Assembly (NCBI GenBank): GCA_026545765.1
Contig: CM048843.1
Location: 91,389,050-91,453,049, forward strand
From: Plantago major
Lineage: Eukaryota; Streptophyta; Magnoliopsida; Lamiales; Plantaginaceae
DNA: 64,000 nucleotides
Direction: 5' to 3'
Both the position numbers and the translations under genes were made by a program. Under the pieces are notes generated by a model, which had not been told where the DNA came from, searched no databases, and saw nothing but the letters and a program-made list of their open reading frames with translations. Within the stretch, counting starts at the first letter, position 1; each line of letters opens with the position of its first letter. This document shows, one piece after another, positions 1 through 10,172 of this stretch.

Positions 1-213
1 TATTTCGGAATTAAAAAAAAAATTTGGTCAAACAAATAATCCGTCGTCCAATCCGTCGCGAATTGGACGACGGATTATCTATCCGTCGGCCCAACTCCAG
101 CGGGGCGACGGATTTTTTATCCGTCGCCCGATCCGTCGCTAGGGCTGGGGCGACGGATCGTTGGGCTGGAGCGACGGATCTATCCGTCGCCCCAACCCAG
201 TTTTTTTGTAGTG
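1..213. mobile_element. CACTA-like transposon, terminal fragment
   Basis: The fragment ends at 213 in TTTTTTTGTAGTG, the complement of the CACTACAAAAA end typical of CACTA (En/Spm) transposons. Inside the end, the motif ATCCGTCG and its complement CGACGGAT recur in both orientations, as CACTA subterminal repeats do. A palindromic block near 38-80 folds on itself. No transposase is visible and the element runs off the left edge of the window. The same motif family recurs at 26690-26974 and 38055-38460. Superfamily is assigned from the end sequence and repeats; the 3-bp target duplication cannot be checked because the other end is missing. Confidence 0.6.
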
Positions 214-931
214 AACAAGCATTGTTAATTGTGAAAGAGTTGAACTAAGATTTCATATCTGAGATTCATTCTCTTGAACACTTATCATAGACTTGGGTCA
301 GTAAAGAACAAGATACCATACATTGCAAAGTGTATTAAGTATACTGGTTCATAGAGCTATCTGCATAACTGAACAAGTTATTAAAGAAGCTCACCTGACA
401 AACTACCTTAACCAACACCTTAATCGTGGAGATGTGAAGTACTTAGTTTGGGAAACTAAGGAATAACTCCAAGGTTACTGAGCATAGGAAGTACTTAGTT
501 TGGGAAATTAAGGAATAGCTCAAAAGGTTTCTGAGTACAGGAAGTGCTTGGCTGTGATAGCCAGGGAATATCTCAGGGGAACACTTGGTTGGGAACCTAG
601 TGTATTTAGGAATCGAAAGAAGATACTTGTAAGGTTACCTCATTTATCTATCTTAGTGGATTCTAGGTCTGAGAAAGCCGAAGTGGATTAGTTGAAGGAT
701 TACGCCACCTTCAGATACCACTATAAAAAGACTTGTGTTATTTACTTTCTGCATTTTATTACTTGCTTTATTTACCTTGCAAAGTATTTACACCTATCTT
801 GCTGAGCACGTGCACTTATCACAGAAAAGTCTTCCGCTCTTTGAAATTAAGTATCAGAAATCTTCACAGATATCTGAGAAACCGTGTTTATCGACAAAAG
901 TTTTAAAAGACTATTCACCCCCTCTAGTCTT
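214..931 (+). repeat. Copia-like LTR fragment
   Basis: No gene is present. Imperfect repeats of about 55 bp containing AGTACTTAGTTTGGGAAA lie at 433-600, a TATA-like CTATAAAAAG is at 721-730, and a stretch near 910-925 reads ATTCACCCCCTCTAG, a phrase common where copia LTRs pass into the internal region. I read this as the U3-R-U5 part of a decayed copia LTR wedged between the CACTA end and the LINE. No paired LTR or target duplication was found, so the assignment is tentative. Confidence 0.35.
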
Positions 932-1921
932 TTACTTTGCCGTTATCTGGACCAACACTCGATCAATTCGCCCCACATCAAACCGGTCAAGTAGGAGTGT
1001 TGTTTGCACAACACTTAGCTCTGTGCGGGCACTGTCCAAGTGCACCCGCGCCCCCACATGTTGCCTCCCCAACGATCTCATACACGGTTGAAGGCCAAGC
1101 AGCCGCCTCCACACCGTATACATTGGCTGTCCTGTATCACCCAGACTCCAATTCTCACGTACGGTACCAAGGAACTGATCATGGGTAGCCACACTGTTTA
1201 CGAATCGGAATTGGTGACTTCTCGGTCTGTTGACCACCTCCATCTGCAGATATAACGGGGTGTGATAAGATACTCCAGGTTCCAGGACACGAAGAATCAT
1301 AGAATCAAAAGTCTGGAACCACTCGGGGTTGCAGATGGCGCGATCAATTCGTGAATAAATATGCCTATTCGACCACGTGAAGCGGTCTCCAATCATATCC
1401 TTCTCGGTTAATCCTGTAGTATCCATCATATTTGCCAGATCCCGGAACTCCGCCACCGCCACAGGTTGACCTCCTACCCTGTCATCATAGTGAAGGACAT
1501 TATTAAAATCACCTATTACCATCCACGGACCTGCTATATGTGTCGCCAACTGCTCAATGTCGCACCAAAGTCTACGACACTGTTCAAGTGTGTTATGTGC
1601 ATACACACACGTAACCCATTGTGTAAGTCGGCCATCCAAAGAATGGATATCATAGTGAATATACTGATCCAAAGCGGTCTCCAATCGAATATCAATCTTG
1701 TTATCATCCCACAAAATCCAGATACGACCATTCTCATGTGCATTATAGTTATCAAGGTAGCACCATTTGCGCCCCAAACGCTGGCGAACTCGTTCCATCC
1801 TTTCTTTCTTTACCCTTGTTTCCAAAAGAGCAGCAATAGATACATTAAGATCAGAGAGACGGGAGCCAATCTCACGAAACTTTACTGCTTTGTTCAGCCC
1901 CCTGATGTTCCAGACAATCAT
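932..1921 (-). pseudogene. LINE ORF2, endonuclease domain only
   Basis: 329 residues covering the apurinic-like endonuclease that nicks target DNA to prime LINE reverse transcription. Recognisable parts are WNIRGLN (4-10), LLET (32-35, catalytic Glu), GDFN (137-140) and RIDR (191-194). The C-terminal SDH motif reads SYH at 218-220, so the catalytic Asp is replaced by Tyr and activity is doubtful. The ORF ends a short way into the linker; no reverse transcriptase or C-terminal zinc domain follows. It begins at an ATG overlapping the ORF1 stop. Nearly open across 990 bp, so its truncation is not ancient. Confidence 0.75.
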
Positions 1922-3291
1922 GATGACTGGTTTTGCTCAACCCCGGAACCAATCAAAGGGTCCAGGGCCGCAAAACCATTACACAAAACAATGTCATGAC
2001 TCCTCAGCTGAGAATCCACTGGGGGTGCCCGCAGGTGATCTGGACCATTCTGACTTGCACACGGGCGAGTCACCATGTTGCCACTGTCAGTCCCACCCGT
2101 AGCGCCCACTTCACGTGTTGGCTGCTGAACTCGATGCTCTCCTTGGCTCGGATCAGGAATCTCAGTGCGTTCCGCATCATGCCCAACCCGTTGCTGCTGC
2201 CTAGGGCCGTGTTGTACTCTCTCCGGGGCAGCACGCCCATCCCGCCGTGCTACCCACCGCTGGCCCCTGTCATTCGGCTGTTGTTCCCGATTCCGAGGGG
2301 GCGTAGGCCTACGACCCATCTCACCCACACATTGATGACCTATCTGCTGGCATCTTGCACAAAACGGAGTTTGCCATTCATACTCAATTAGTTGCTCAAT
2401 GCGCTTATCTTTATTGTCCTTGATGATCACTGATTTTCTTAATTCCTTCGTGACATCCACCTCTATCATCACCCTAGCGTAAGTAACTCTGAGTTTCTTA
2501 GCAGTACATTCATCCGTAACCATTGGCTTTCCCACAGTACTGGCTATCTTAGCGATGCTCTTCTCCCCCCAAAGATGTAGAGGCAGGTTGGGAAACTTCA
2601 CCCACACAGGCATGGTGCAGAGTAGATCCTCCTTAAGCGAGAAGTTTAGAACCCAATGCAACAGAATGACAGTCTTTCCAAACATAGAGTATGGTCCGTT
2701 CTTCATGACAGCCTTCCATTCATCCTCATCCTGGAACCGAATTATGAAATAACCCTCTTCATTATAGTATAGTTCCGGTAGCTTAACAAAATTCCAGTAT
2801 TTGATCATAAATTGTTTTACAGCATTCATGGTTAGACCCGTTCCCATCACAAAGAATATCAAAGAATTTTCCCAGAATTTCAGTTCAGACTCGACATCTT
2901 CATCCTCAATCACCACCTCAAACTCACCATCCACAACCGCCGGAGGAACGTATTTCAGTTTCTTACCATGGTCCGGTAGCCGATTTCCTCGGATAATATC
3001 AACCCAAAGGGGTTTATCAATGAGGTTCACTGTCGAATTGTCCATAATCTGTGCTCTGTTCAAAATTTCTGGGTCCAGTTTGTTATCCAAATTCAGTTCG
3101 GGAATCCTCACATCGAAATTCCTCTCATCGATATCCAAGGTTTTCTTAGCCTCAATATCGGAATACGGGGTCGCTGTGTTTGTGCTAGCTGGGACAATCG
3201 GATTGACAGCCTTCAATCGATCCGATTCAGTCCTCGTCGGAATCGGGAAAACCACGGTGGTCGGGTTCAAATCGACCCTCGATTGCTCCAT
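1918..3291 (-). CDS. LINE ORF1 protein (DUF4283, zinc knuckle)
   Basis: 457-residue uninterrupted ORF. In plant LINEs this is the nucleic-acid-binding ORF1 protein that packages element RNA. A low-complexity N-terminus (1-125) is followed by a DUF4283-type domain (about 130-285) with the typical W-VKFPNLPLHLWG stretch near 230-242, then a cysteine/histidine cluster CARCQQIGHQC at 311-321, then a basic, Gln/Arg-rich tail. The cluster is shorter than the usual C-X2-C-X4-H-X4-C (one residue, not four, between His and the last Cys), so the knuckle may be damaged. The start is the first ATG after two in-frame TAG codons. The stop overlaps the ORF2 start by four bases. Confidence 0.75.
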   Translation of the reverse strand: MEQSRVDLNPTTVVFPIPTRTESDRLKAVNPIVPASTNTATPYSDIEAKKTLDIDERNFDVRIPELNLDNKLDPEILNRAQIMDNSTVNLIDKPLWVDIIRGNRLPDHGKKLKYVPPAVVDGEFEVVIEDEDVESELKFWENSLIFFVMGTGLTMNAVKQFMIKYWNFVKLPELYYNEEGYFIIRFQDEDEWKAVMKNGPYSMFGKTVILLHWVLNFSLKEDLLCTMPVWVKFPNLPLHLWGEKSIAKIASTVGKPMVTDECTAKKLRVTYARVMIEVDVTKELRKSVIIKDNKDKRIEQLIEYEWQTPFCARCQQIGHQCVGEMGRRPTPPRNREQQPNDRGQRWVARRDGRAAPERVQHGPRQQQRVGHDAERTEIPDPSQGEHRVQQPTREVGATGGTDSGNMVTRPCASQNGPDHLRAPPVDSQLRSHDIVLCNGFAALDPLIGSGVEQNQSS

Positions 3292-3400
3292 CGCCGTCCC
3301 TGCCGTACTAGTCGATGCCTCCGTGAAGTCGATCGAGTCTGCTGCACTTGCCGGAGCCCTCTACTATCCTGGTTAGGTTGTGTTATACCATGCAAGAAAT

Positions 3401-4181
3401 ATTCCCCTAAAACGCCCTTCCTGAGGTTGGAATACCTGTCCAAGCCCCCAAGTTTCCTTTCTATATAACCTCGCCGAAAATCACAAAGAAATGTACCTTA
3501 CTGAGGCGCTGTTCATTATTATCTCATCAATGTAGATAGAATACAAATAAAATGGACAGTAAGAAACTTATGTTCTATGGGAAGCTGAGTAGTAAATGAA
3601 AAGATCCTGTGTCGACGGATTTTTCCTCGGAGCCATCGTGATTATCGACGATGAGAATTTTTGTTGTTTCTTCTTTTTTCTCTCTCTTGTTTCTGCACTT
3701 ACCTTTCATGACCTTATCTCAATTTTTTAACGGTAGGTTTTAAAAGTTAATTACGTGTTGTCAACCAATAACCACGACATGTCTTGAAGTTTGAATGCGT
3801 TTTCTCAGTCTAATGCAAATATCCCTTTTCTTCAAAGGAATGCATCGCCCGGTCCTTAATCATACGAGTGCTAATGCACCGAACACCCTTCCTACCTATA
3901 AAGCTGAAAACTACTTGTCTTAACATGATGCAAATTGCCAACTTCAGTTCAGTACTCTTTGTTTCCATCAATCACAAATCAAATCAAAGATGAAATTGCA
4001 ATTCTAACCACAAAATCGATAAAACTGCATCTTGAAGATCACCATTTTCGATATCTTTTTCCGAATCAAGTAGTGTTTAGAAAATTGGTCTGGCATGCTT
4101 GTATAACATATGATATGATGTAGTAATATTGATTTTTCAAAAATAAAAAGAATACTGAAAAAACAATATATAACAACATAC
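3401..4181. other. Spacer with no recognised gene
   Basis: AT-rich sequence between the LINE 5' side and the kinase exon. The part next to 4181 would be the first intron of the PTI1-like gene, but no kinase-domain coding sequence appears anywhere downstream on the minus strand. Short ORFs here have no recognisable motif. I see no RNA gene. Confidence 0.5.
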
Positions 4182-4625
4182 CACCACCAGTGGCTCCGCC
4201 ATACGTGCCACCGGCCTTAGGAGGAGCGGTGCTCTGGTTGGGCGGAGGATTGGTGTAAGGTTCCTCTTCTCCACCTCCACAGCACAACATTGTTCAATTC
4301 AATTCTTGTTGAATTATTGAGTTTTAACAATGATCAAATGTCTCAATGTTGACAATTTCCATTAATTAGCTACATTAACCAATTCCTACAAAGACAAAAA
4401 TATTTCAAGAAATAATATTAAAACCCAAAAATCAATCAAACAAACAAACAAACAAAAAATAGAAGAAATTAACACAAACCTGTTTAATGATGGCTAACGA
4501 TGAAATGGAGGAAAATCAAGGCTTCGTTTAATTATTTATATTTTCCCCATTTCTAATTTGTTTTCTTTTTTTGTTTTTGTTTTGTTTTTGGGTTCTTGTG
4601 TGATTCGCGGGAAAGTAGCATTCAA
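4182..4625 (-). pseudogene. PTI1-like receptor-like cytoplasmic kinase, 5' UTR and exon 1 only
   Basis: The minus strand encodes MLCCGGGEEEPYTNPPPNQS and a short Gly/Pro/Thr-rich tail (ATG at 4290, 36 codons plus one base), ending at a GTATGT splice donor at 4181. A Cys-rich start followed by a Pro/Gly-rich linker is how PTI1-like cytoplasmic kinases (Pto-interacting 1 family) begin, and their first intron follows the linker. The 5' UTR carries its own intron: donor GTTTGTG at 4479, acceptor TTTGTAG ending at 4386. The kinase domain is absent, so this is a truncated copy. Its 5' UTR is closely matched, on the plus strand, by 63829-64000, where an intact gene may begin. The family call rests on the N-terminus only. 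Confidence 0.55.
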
Positions 4626-4669
4626 GTTTTATAAATCGAAATTAGGGTTTCCTGGTTTCCTATCACCTA
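4600..4669. promoter_or_regulatory. Candidate shared promoter between kinase 5' end and cystatin-like gene A
   Basis: The kinase-type 5' UTR (minus) and gene A (plus) are head to head with only about 50-80 bp between them. A TATA-like TATAAAT lies at 4630-4636 on the plus strand, and ATTAGGGTTT at 4641-4650 is a telo-box (AAACCCTAAT on the minus strand), an element common in plant housekeeping promoters. The spacing suggests a bidirectional promoter. Transcription starts are not shown by sequence alone. Confidence 0.35.
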
Positions 4670-7498
4670 TTGCATTCGATGCAGCCATACGCTGAATCAG
4701 TCACCTCTACACCAATGGAAGAAGATGTGTTGTTGAAGCTACCAGCCTATGATAATACCATGGAAGAAGGGTCAATCGATGATTATTCATCATCCCACAA
4801 ATCAATTAGGGAGGAGCCATCTGATTCTATTACGGCGCGTAAGAAGCAAAGAATTGAAGAAGAAAAAACCGAAGAAGAAGAAGAAGAAGAAGAAGAAGAA
4901 GAAGAAGAAGAAGAAGGTTATAATTATGATTCTTCTGACTCTGAAGGAGAAAACAGAAGACAAGAAGGAAATTACAGATGAAGAAAAGGAAAAAGCCATG
5001 CCAGATTATTCTGTGGTGCCGTTCGTCCCACTATTCGATGTGTATGGTGTTGAAATTACAGATGATGATCTTTTGAACCAGATGCGTTGTTCCGGTATAC
5101 ATCTCTACCGAAAGCGCATGCTATTACCCAAGATACGCAGATACTTGAAATCCATCTCCGAAAGTGAGGTATATACTACTATGTTTTCTCTTTAATAATC
5201 GATTCTTGTTTAATTCTTCTGTTATTATTAGACATTTATACAATTGTCGTAATGCTTACTGGTAAAGGGATTCGAGCTGCTTTGTTAAACTGTGTAGTAT
5301 GCCATCTGGAATTTATATAATGATCGAGCTTGCTTCTTTTTAATGAATAGACCACTACGTTGATAAGTACTCATGTCAGTCAGAGTAAGCCCAGCTTATG
5401 TCTTGCCGTTGGGAGACTAACTAGATTTTTTAAAATAACATCCATTCTAGTTGCATAAGAAAGATCCTTTTTTCCATTTGGTATCTATGACTGTGTATAG
5501 AGCAGTTGGTATCTATTACTCTGTATATATAGAATACATGGTATCTATAACTGTGTATAGAGAGAGTACTACTTGTTAACCTGGAGTGTTGTTAATAAGT
5601 TTATCTTTTGGTTGTGCTACTGGATTACTTCAACCTTATCTTTTTGTTATGTACCCTCAACTATTTCATTACTTGTTAATAAGTTTATTTGTGTATGTCC
5701 GTTTAGGGATTCGAATGTGAACACTTTCCCGGTTTTATATCGGGAATCACATCAGTGGCTCCAAGACAGTTTGTGATTGAGCTGCGTGACAGATATCCAG
5801 AAGCCTATGGCCATGTGATGTACTTGTCTAAATTTGTGTTGAAGGATTATAACAAAAAATGGGTACGTGGATATATATATTTATATATATCCTATCCTAA
5901 TTAATTTCACTCTTCAAGTAATACTAGTGTTATAAGAGTATTTGATAACTCTACTCGATCAATTTCCATGTCTCAGTCTGCAACTGATTTTTGTTTCTAC
6001 AGTCAACTGAATTCGTGGTTTTGGCTGTCAACAATGCGAATGCATTCGTGTTATCTGGGTACCGTTACAAGCTCACGTTCACTGCTGCTTCGGGTGGGAG
6101 AAAGGAGACTTTCCAAGCTGACGTATATTTCGAACCAAATAAGCTACTCTTAGAGGTCAAGTCCTGTGATATTAAGCCGAGTGGCGCGGAAGTCTCCAAT
6201 CCAACCCACTCTGACAGCTTTTTGGGGGAAGAACCATCTGACAAATCTATTGCTGGAAATGAGATATCAGATCCCGTGGAAATGATCTTAACTCTGATGA
6301 GACTCGGTGATGACGAGCTATTGGATAAGATCAAGAATAACTGCCCTCCTGCCATGAATCAAGACATGCTATTGAAGAAAGTTCGTAAATATTTTCAGTC
6401 CGTTGTTGAAAGTGAGGTAAAAGTAATAGTACCAGTCCATATTCCTGTTATTACTACTCTGTATTATTATTACTATTTGATTCAAACTGGTTTCATTTAA
6501 TTCTCTATTGATGTGTGATAAGAACATAAGCAGTTTAAAGATTCTCGTATTTATAGAAAATATTTATTGGGTACGAATATGTTAAAATATTATTCTGGCA
6601 CTGCGTTTATACAATGCTGGCCAATACTTTTTTATCCTCGTCTTCTTGTTCTAAAATCAACATTTTCTCATGGCATGTGGATTAAACCTTCACTCAGTTT
6701 CACAGACATGTACATAATTTTCGATGACACTGAACAAAGGTGCTCAATGTTTAGTTTTTCCTGCTGCAAGATTGATTAGGTCCCTTGATTCTATTTAATT
6801 TATCGATCAAACCACTCTATGACAAAGACTTGAGGCCTAATTCATCATGTACTTGGGGTTGATTTTCTCTTTAGTTGAAGATGTAATTGAGGAATATAGG
6901 GCTCCATTGAGAAACTCCAAGGGGGTAGCCATGTGATTGGAGGGTTAGTAATTAGGCTAGGAATGCACAATGTTCATGCATTTTATGTCGATTACTTTTG
7001 AATATGGAATTTCTATCTAGCTAGATTCATTTTGATTTTATGTGTAGGGATTCAAATGTAGTTACTACCCTGGTCATATTCCGAGCATAACGTATTTGAG
7101 GCCAAGGGAGAAGTTGATCTATAACATGAACTGTCATGTAGAAGGCTACCACCACTTGACAATCATGTCCCAGTTGGCACTTGATTATTACTTCAAAGAC
7201 AAGGTAAGATGCAGTATTGTATATAATTTCTTTATTTTGTGCGTATATAAATAGCAATCGAACGATTTAAGCAGTGAAACCTTGTCCATCCCTACATTTT
7301 GTTTTGTAGGGCAGTGAGCATGGTTATTTGGTTGTGAGAGTGATAAATGCCAGTTTATGGAAGAGATCTAACTGTTCATACACATATTATCTCACATTTG
7401 ATGCTGATAGTGATCCTGATCGGGTGGACTACGATTATGTCTATGAAAAATTTCAAGCCAAGGTGCATGACAATCAACATGATATGGATGTCTTGTAA
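4670..7498 (+). CDS. Cystatin-fold-like protein with two tandem modules (gene A), frameshifted exon 1
   Basis: Five exons with GT-AG borders, all introns phase 0: 4670-5168, 5707-5862, 6003-6416, 7048-7203, 7310-7498 (TAA). The start may be 4670, 4679 or, by match to gene B, 4715. Exon 1 encodes an acidic, Ser-rich N-terminus with a basic stretch ARKKQRIE (possible nuclear signal) and a poly-Glu run. Exons 2+3 and 4+5 each encode one cystatin-like unit: an alpha-helix ending in DYNKKW or DYYFKDK, then beta strands such as TEFVVLAV, YKLTFTA and FQADVYFEP. The QxVxG inhibitory loop is absent, so protease inhibition is doubtful. Exons 2 and 4 are both 156 bp, which implies internal duplication. 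Exon 1 changes frame near 4945, just after the GAA repeat (one surplus base): a real lesion or a sequencing error. Superfamily is inferred from fold pattern only. Confidence 0.6.
4858..4915 (+). repeat. (GAA)n microsatellite in gene A exon 1
   Basis: An uninterrupted GAA run coding for poly-Glu in the frame that matches gene B. The reading frame breaks about 30 bp downstream. Replication slippage here could vary the length of the acidic tract. Confidence 0.85.
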
Positions 7499-7659
7499 AC
7501 CATGCAATTAATTATCTATGTTTTATTCTATTGTTAAAAAAGTGATTGTAAACTATGCACTGTTTAGTCGTTGATGCTTGTAAACTATGCACGTATTTAT
7601 GTTTAGTCGTTGATGTTTGTGAACTATTTAATTATGTTTTGTGGTGTTTTGTTATGAAA

Positions 7660-8190
7660 GTTCTATAGGCTATAAAGCTTCTCTGCAGAGAATGAGACTA
7701 CTGAAATGTAGGCAATTACCTAGTATTGTTCATTTTGATTGTACTGTTTGCTTAGAAGCAAAACAAAGAAAGCTATCATTTCCTCTTAGTACTTCTGTAA
7801 CTCAGAAATCATTTCAAATAATACATATGGATGTTTGGGGTCCTTATTCAGTCACTTCACTCGATGGCCATAGATATTTTGTCACAATAGTTGATGAGTA
7901 TTCAAAATACACTTGGATTCACTTGATCAAATCCAAAGCGGAAGTGTCTGCTATAGTTTTCAATTTTCTTGCTTATGTGCAGACTCAATATGATGCTATG
8001 GTTCAAATCATTAGATCTGACAATGGAACTGAGTTTACTTCACTCACAGGAAAATTGCAATCAATGGGAATTATTCACCAGAAAAGTTGTGTATACACTC
8101 CACATCAAAATGGTGTTGTGGAGAGGAAACACCAACACTTGCTTAATGTTGCTAGAGCTCTATTGTTTCATTATCCGACATATATCGGAA
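7660..8190 (+). pseudogene. Ty1/copia integrase fragment
   Basis: An open stretch encodes the core of a copia integrase: CTVCLEAKQRK (end of the GAG-pre-integrase region), HMDVWGPY (first catalytic Asp), IIRSDNGTEF (second Asp) and NGVVERKHQHLLN (catalytic Glu). The usual VDDYS motif reads VDEYS. It starts within about 170 bp of the gene A stop, directly after sequence matching the 3' flank of the other cystatin-like copies, and breaks off into a gag scrap at about 8190. No LTRs flank it. Domain identity is firm; clade is not. Confidence 0.85.
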
Positions 8191-8375
8191 CTGTGTGAAA
8201 AGTGTTCTTCTGGTGTTTTGTCAACTTTTACTTGTAATTTGGTACAAATTATGACTCCGTCACAAGAATCTTAGCTCAATGAAGTTCTTGGTTGGTTTGG
8301 ACGAGTCTTATTCAACATTGCTTAGACATCGTCTCCTTAAGATTTACTCCTTGAATAAGCACATAGAACGGGTAA
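8191..8375 (+). pseudogene. Ty1/copia gag (UBN2-type) scrap
   Basis: Translation gives MKFLVGLDESYSTL, the typical MGLDESYS phrase of copia gag proteins of the UBN2 type, with frameshifts. The same DNA occurs inverted at 22325-22700 and again at 33118-33540. Gag follows integrase here, the reverse of normal copia order, so the two scraps were joined by rearrangement. Confidence 0.7.
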
Positions 8376-8386
8376 AATCCAAAATG

Positions 8387-9292
8387 TATACTTTATGTTG
8401 TACCATGTACATAAAGGGTACTAAACGTTTACAAAAATGGTACTATACATATTGTCACCGTCCAATTTGTAACCATTAAATTAACCATACGTTTAATTTG
8501 TATACTCTGATCAATTTTTGCACCATATTTGTATGTCTGATCTAAAAACGCAGGAGAATCCATGCGTTGGACATGTGTCATCACCAAAATTAATTTGGTA
8601 AATATTTTTAAAAAATATAAAATAATTTTAAAAAATACTATATATAAATGAAAATTTTCAACAGACACGTGTTAATAGGAGAATTGAGATGAGAAATAGT
8701 AATTTATTATGCCCATTTTCATGAACTTGTAAGACTAAATCTGAATCATGAAGAATTTGTAAAATTTATATTGTGAGGAATTATAATTCTTTATTTAATT
8801 TCAAATCCTCCAGCCGCTTTTCTGATTTTATGGAGATTTTGTTGTTTTGATTGTACAGTTAACTATGAAATTAGGGATATGATTGTATTTATTTTTTCTC
8901 TTATTTTTCCAACATTTACATGATTAAGACACGAGTCCAGTGATATTTTATATTTTCCTTTTCTTTTTAATTTTAGAATTTTTTTAAAAATCATTCACCA
9001 AATTAATTATGGTGATGGTACTTGTCATGCAAGCTGGTCTTTAGTTTTCATGACACGTATAAATCAGGTAAAAATTTGACCGGAGTACACAAATTGAACG
9101 TACGGTGAATTTAATGGTCACAAATTGGATTAGTGTCAACATTTAGTACCATTTATGTACATGGTACAACATACATTATACTAATTCGACGATGTCAACG
9201 TTTATTACCCTTTTTGTACATGGTACAACATAAAATATACAAATTGGACGATGTCAACGTTTGGTACCCTTTTTGTAAATAGTACAACATAA
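8387..9292. mobile_element. Candidate non-autonomous Mutator-like element with long inverted ends
   Basis: The left end (8387-8540) reading TTATGTTGTACCATGTACAT matches the complement of the right end over about 150 bp, including a shared block around CCAATTTGTAACCATTAAAT. The right end carries three tandem copies (about 60 bp apart, between 9130 and 9292) of the outer inverted-repeat block, whereas the left has one full copy and one weak one. There is no transposase ORF. Long inverted ends suit Mutator-like elements, but I could not see a clean 9-bp target duplication. Confidence 0.5.
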
Positions 9293-9589
9293 TTATCATA
9301 TTTAACATATTCTTGGTTCAAAGTTATGTTTGGTGTTACAACATTAAATCGTACACACTGCCTTTGTGGCATATTTGGTGAAACTAAGAAATTCAAATTG
9401 AGAAAGTAAGAGTTTGTGTTTGGGGCTTCTTCTCTTCTTGTGTCTTTCTTCAATCTGGAGTCCAGACTAATTATGATATTTAACATATTTTTGGTTCAAA
9501 GTTACGTTATCCGGTCATGTTTCAACACTAGTCCTAAATTATAAACTTTGCGTACGTTGGTGGTGTTTGATACATGACAAGCTCACTAT
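9293..9589. repeat. Spacer with a 36-bp direct repeat
   Basis: The block ATATTTAACATATT, followed by TTGGTTCAAAGTTA, occurs near 9297-9327 and again near 9475-9506, about 179 bp apart. No coding motif lies between the copies. It may be a small insertion with a duplicated flank or a simple local duplication. Confidence 0.4.
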
Positions 9590-10085
9590 TCTCAAAATTA
9601 AAAACTTTGCGTCTACCTCTACCAAAATTAAGTCTAACAAGTCCAAGTCGCAACTAAAACAATAGCATATGAACAAATCTATCATAAGAGAGTTGTTTGT
9701 AAAACGGTTAAAATCCTATTTTAATCGAGTTATCTTTCCTATCATGTTAGCTATGAGGTTTAACCGCGTTAAACAATACCCTCTTTTATTATCAACTACT
9801 CACAATTCAATTAAACTCCATCTCTTACCTACTATTTTTCTATAATTGTACGTTTTTATTTATTATAACAAAATTAAACCAATCAAATAATCTTAAAAAC
9901 TAGTATTATACAAGTCACTTCACTCTTACACACCTTATATAAACAACCCTATAAAACTTTAATACCACCGAAACACAATTTTTCAAAAACCAATTACAAT
10001 TCAATTCTATTCAAAGTTAAACGCAATTAAAATCCGGTTAATTTAATCGCTTCTCAAACATATACTAAATAATTAGTCCAAATAG
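9590..10085 (+). repeat. Segment X, left copy of an inverted duplication
   Basis: AT-rich non-coding DNA that matches 21638-22240 in reverse orientation over its whole length, with small indels. Shared landmarks include ACAATAGCATATGAACAA (9660-9680) and the AATTAGTCCAAATA end near 10080. It lies outside a gag scrap on both sides of the window, so it belongs to the mirrored 3' flanks of genes A and B. Copia 1 begins 88 bp to its right. Confidence 0.65.
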
Positions 10086-10172
10086 AAACTAAAACTACAA
10101 TACCGTATGAACTATCTAGAAAGACCTGCAAGGGAGTGTAGGCTGAAATGAAATGGAAATATATACGAGAAC

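Larger units (their letters stand above)
932..3400 (-). mobile_element. LINE (L1-type) retrotransposon, lacking reverse transcriptase
   Basis: Two minus-strand ORFs in LINE order: ORF1 with a DUF4283 domain and zinc knuckle (3291-1918), and ORF2 beginning with an AP-type endonuclease (1921-932). The ORF1 stop and ORF2 start overlap as ATGA. The reverse transcriptase and poly(A) tail expected after the endonuclease are missing, and LTR-like DNA begins near 930. LINEs are usually truncated at the 5' end, so losing the 3' part implies a later deletion or insertion. In-frame TAG TAG codons just upstream of ORF1 suggest the 5' UTR begins near 3300-3480. Confidence 0.8.

Noticed and set aside
4917-4944. 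Mini-intron to explain the gene A frame change
   Set aside because: The only GT...AG pair that would help spans fewer than 30 bp, too short for a plant intron.
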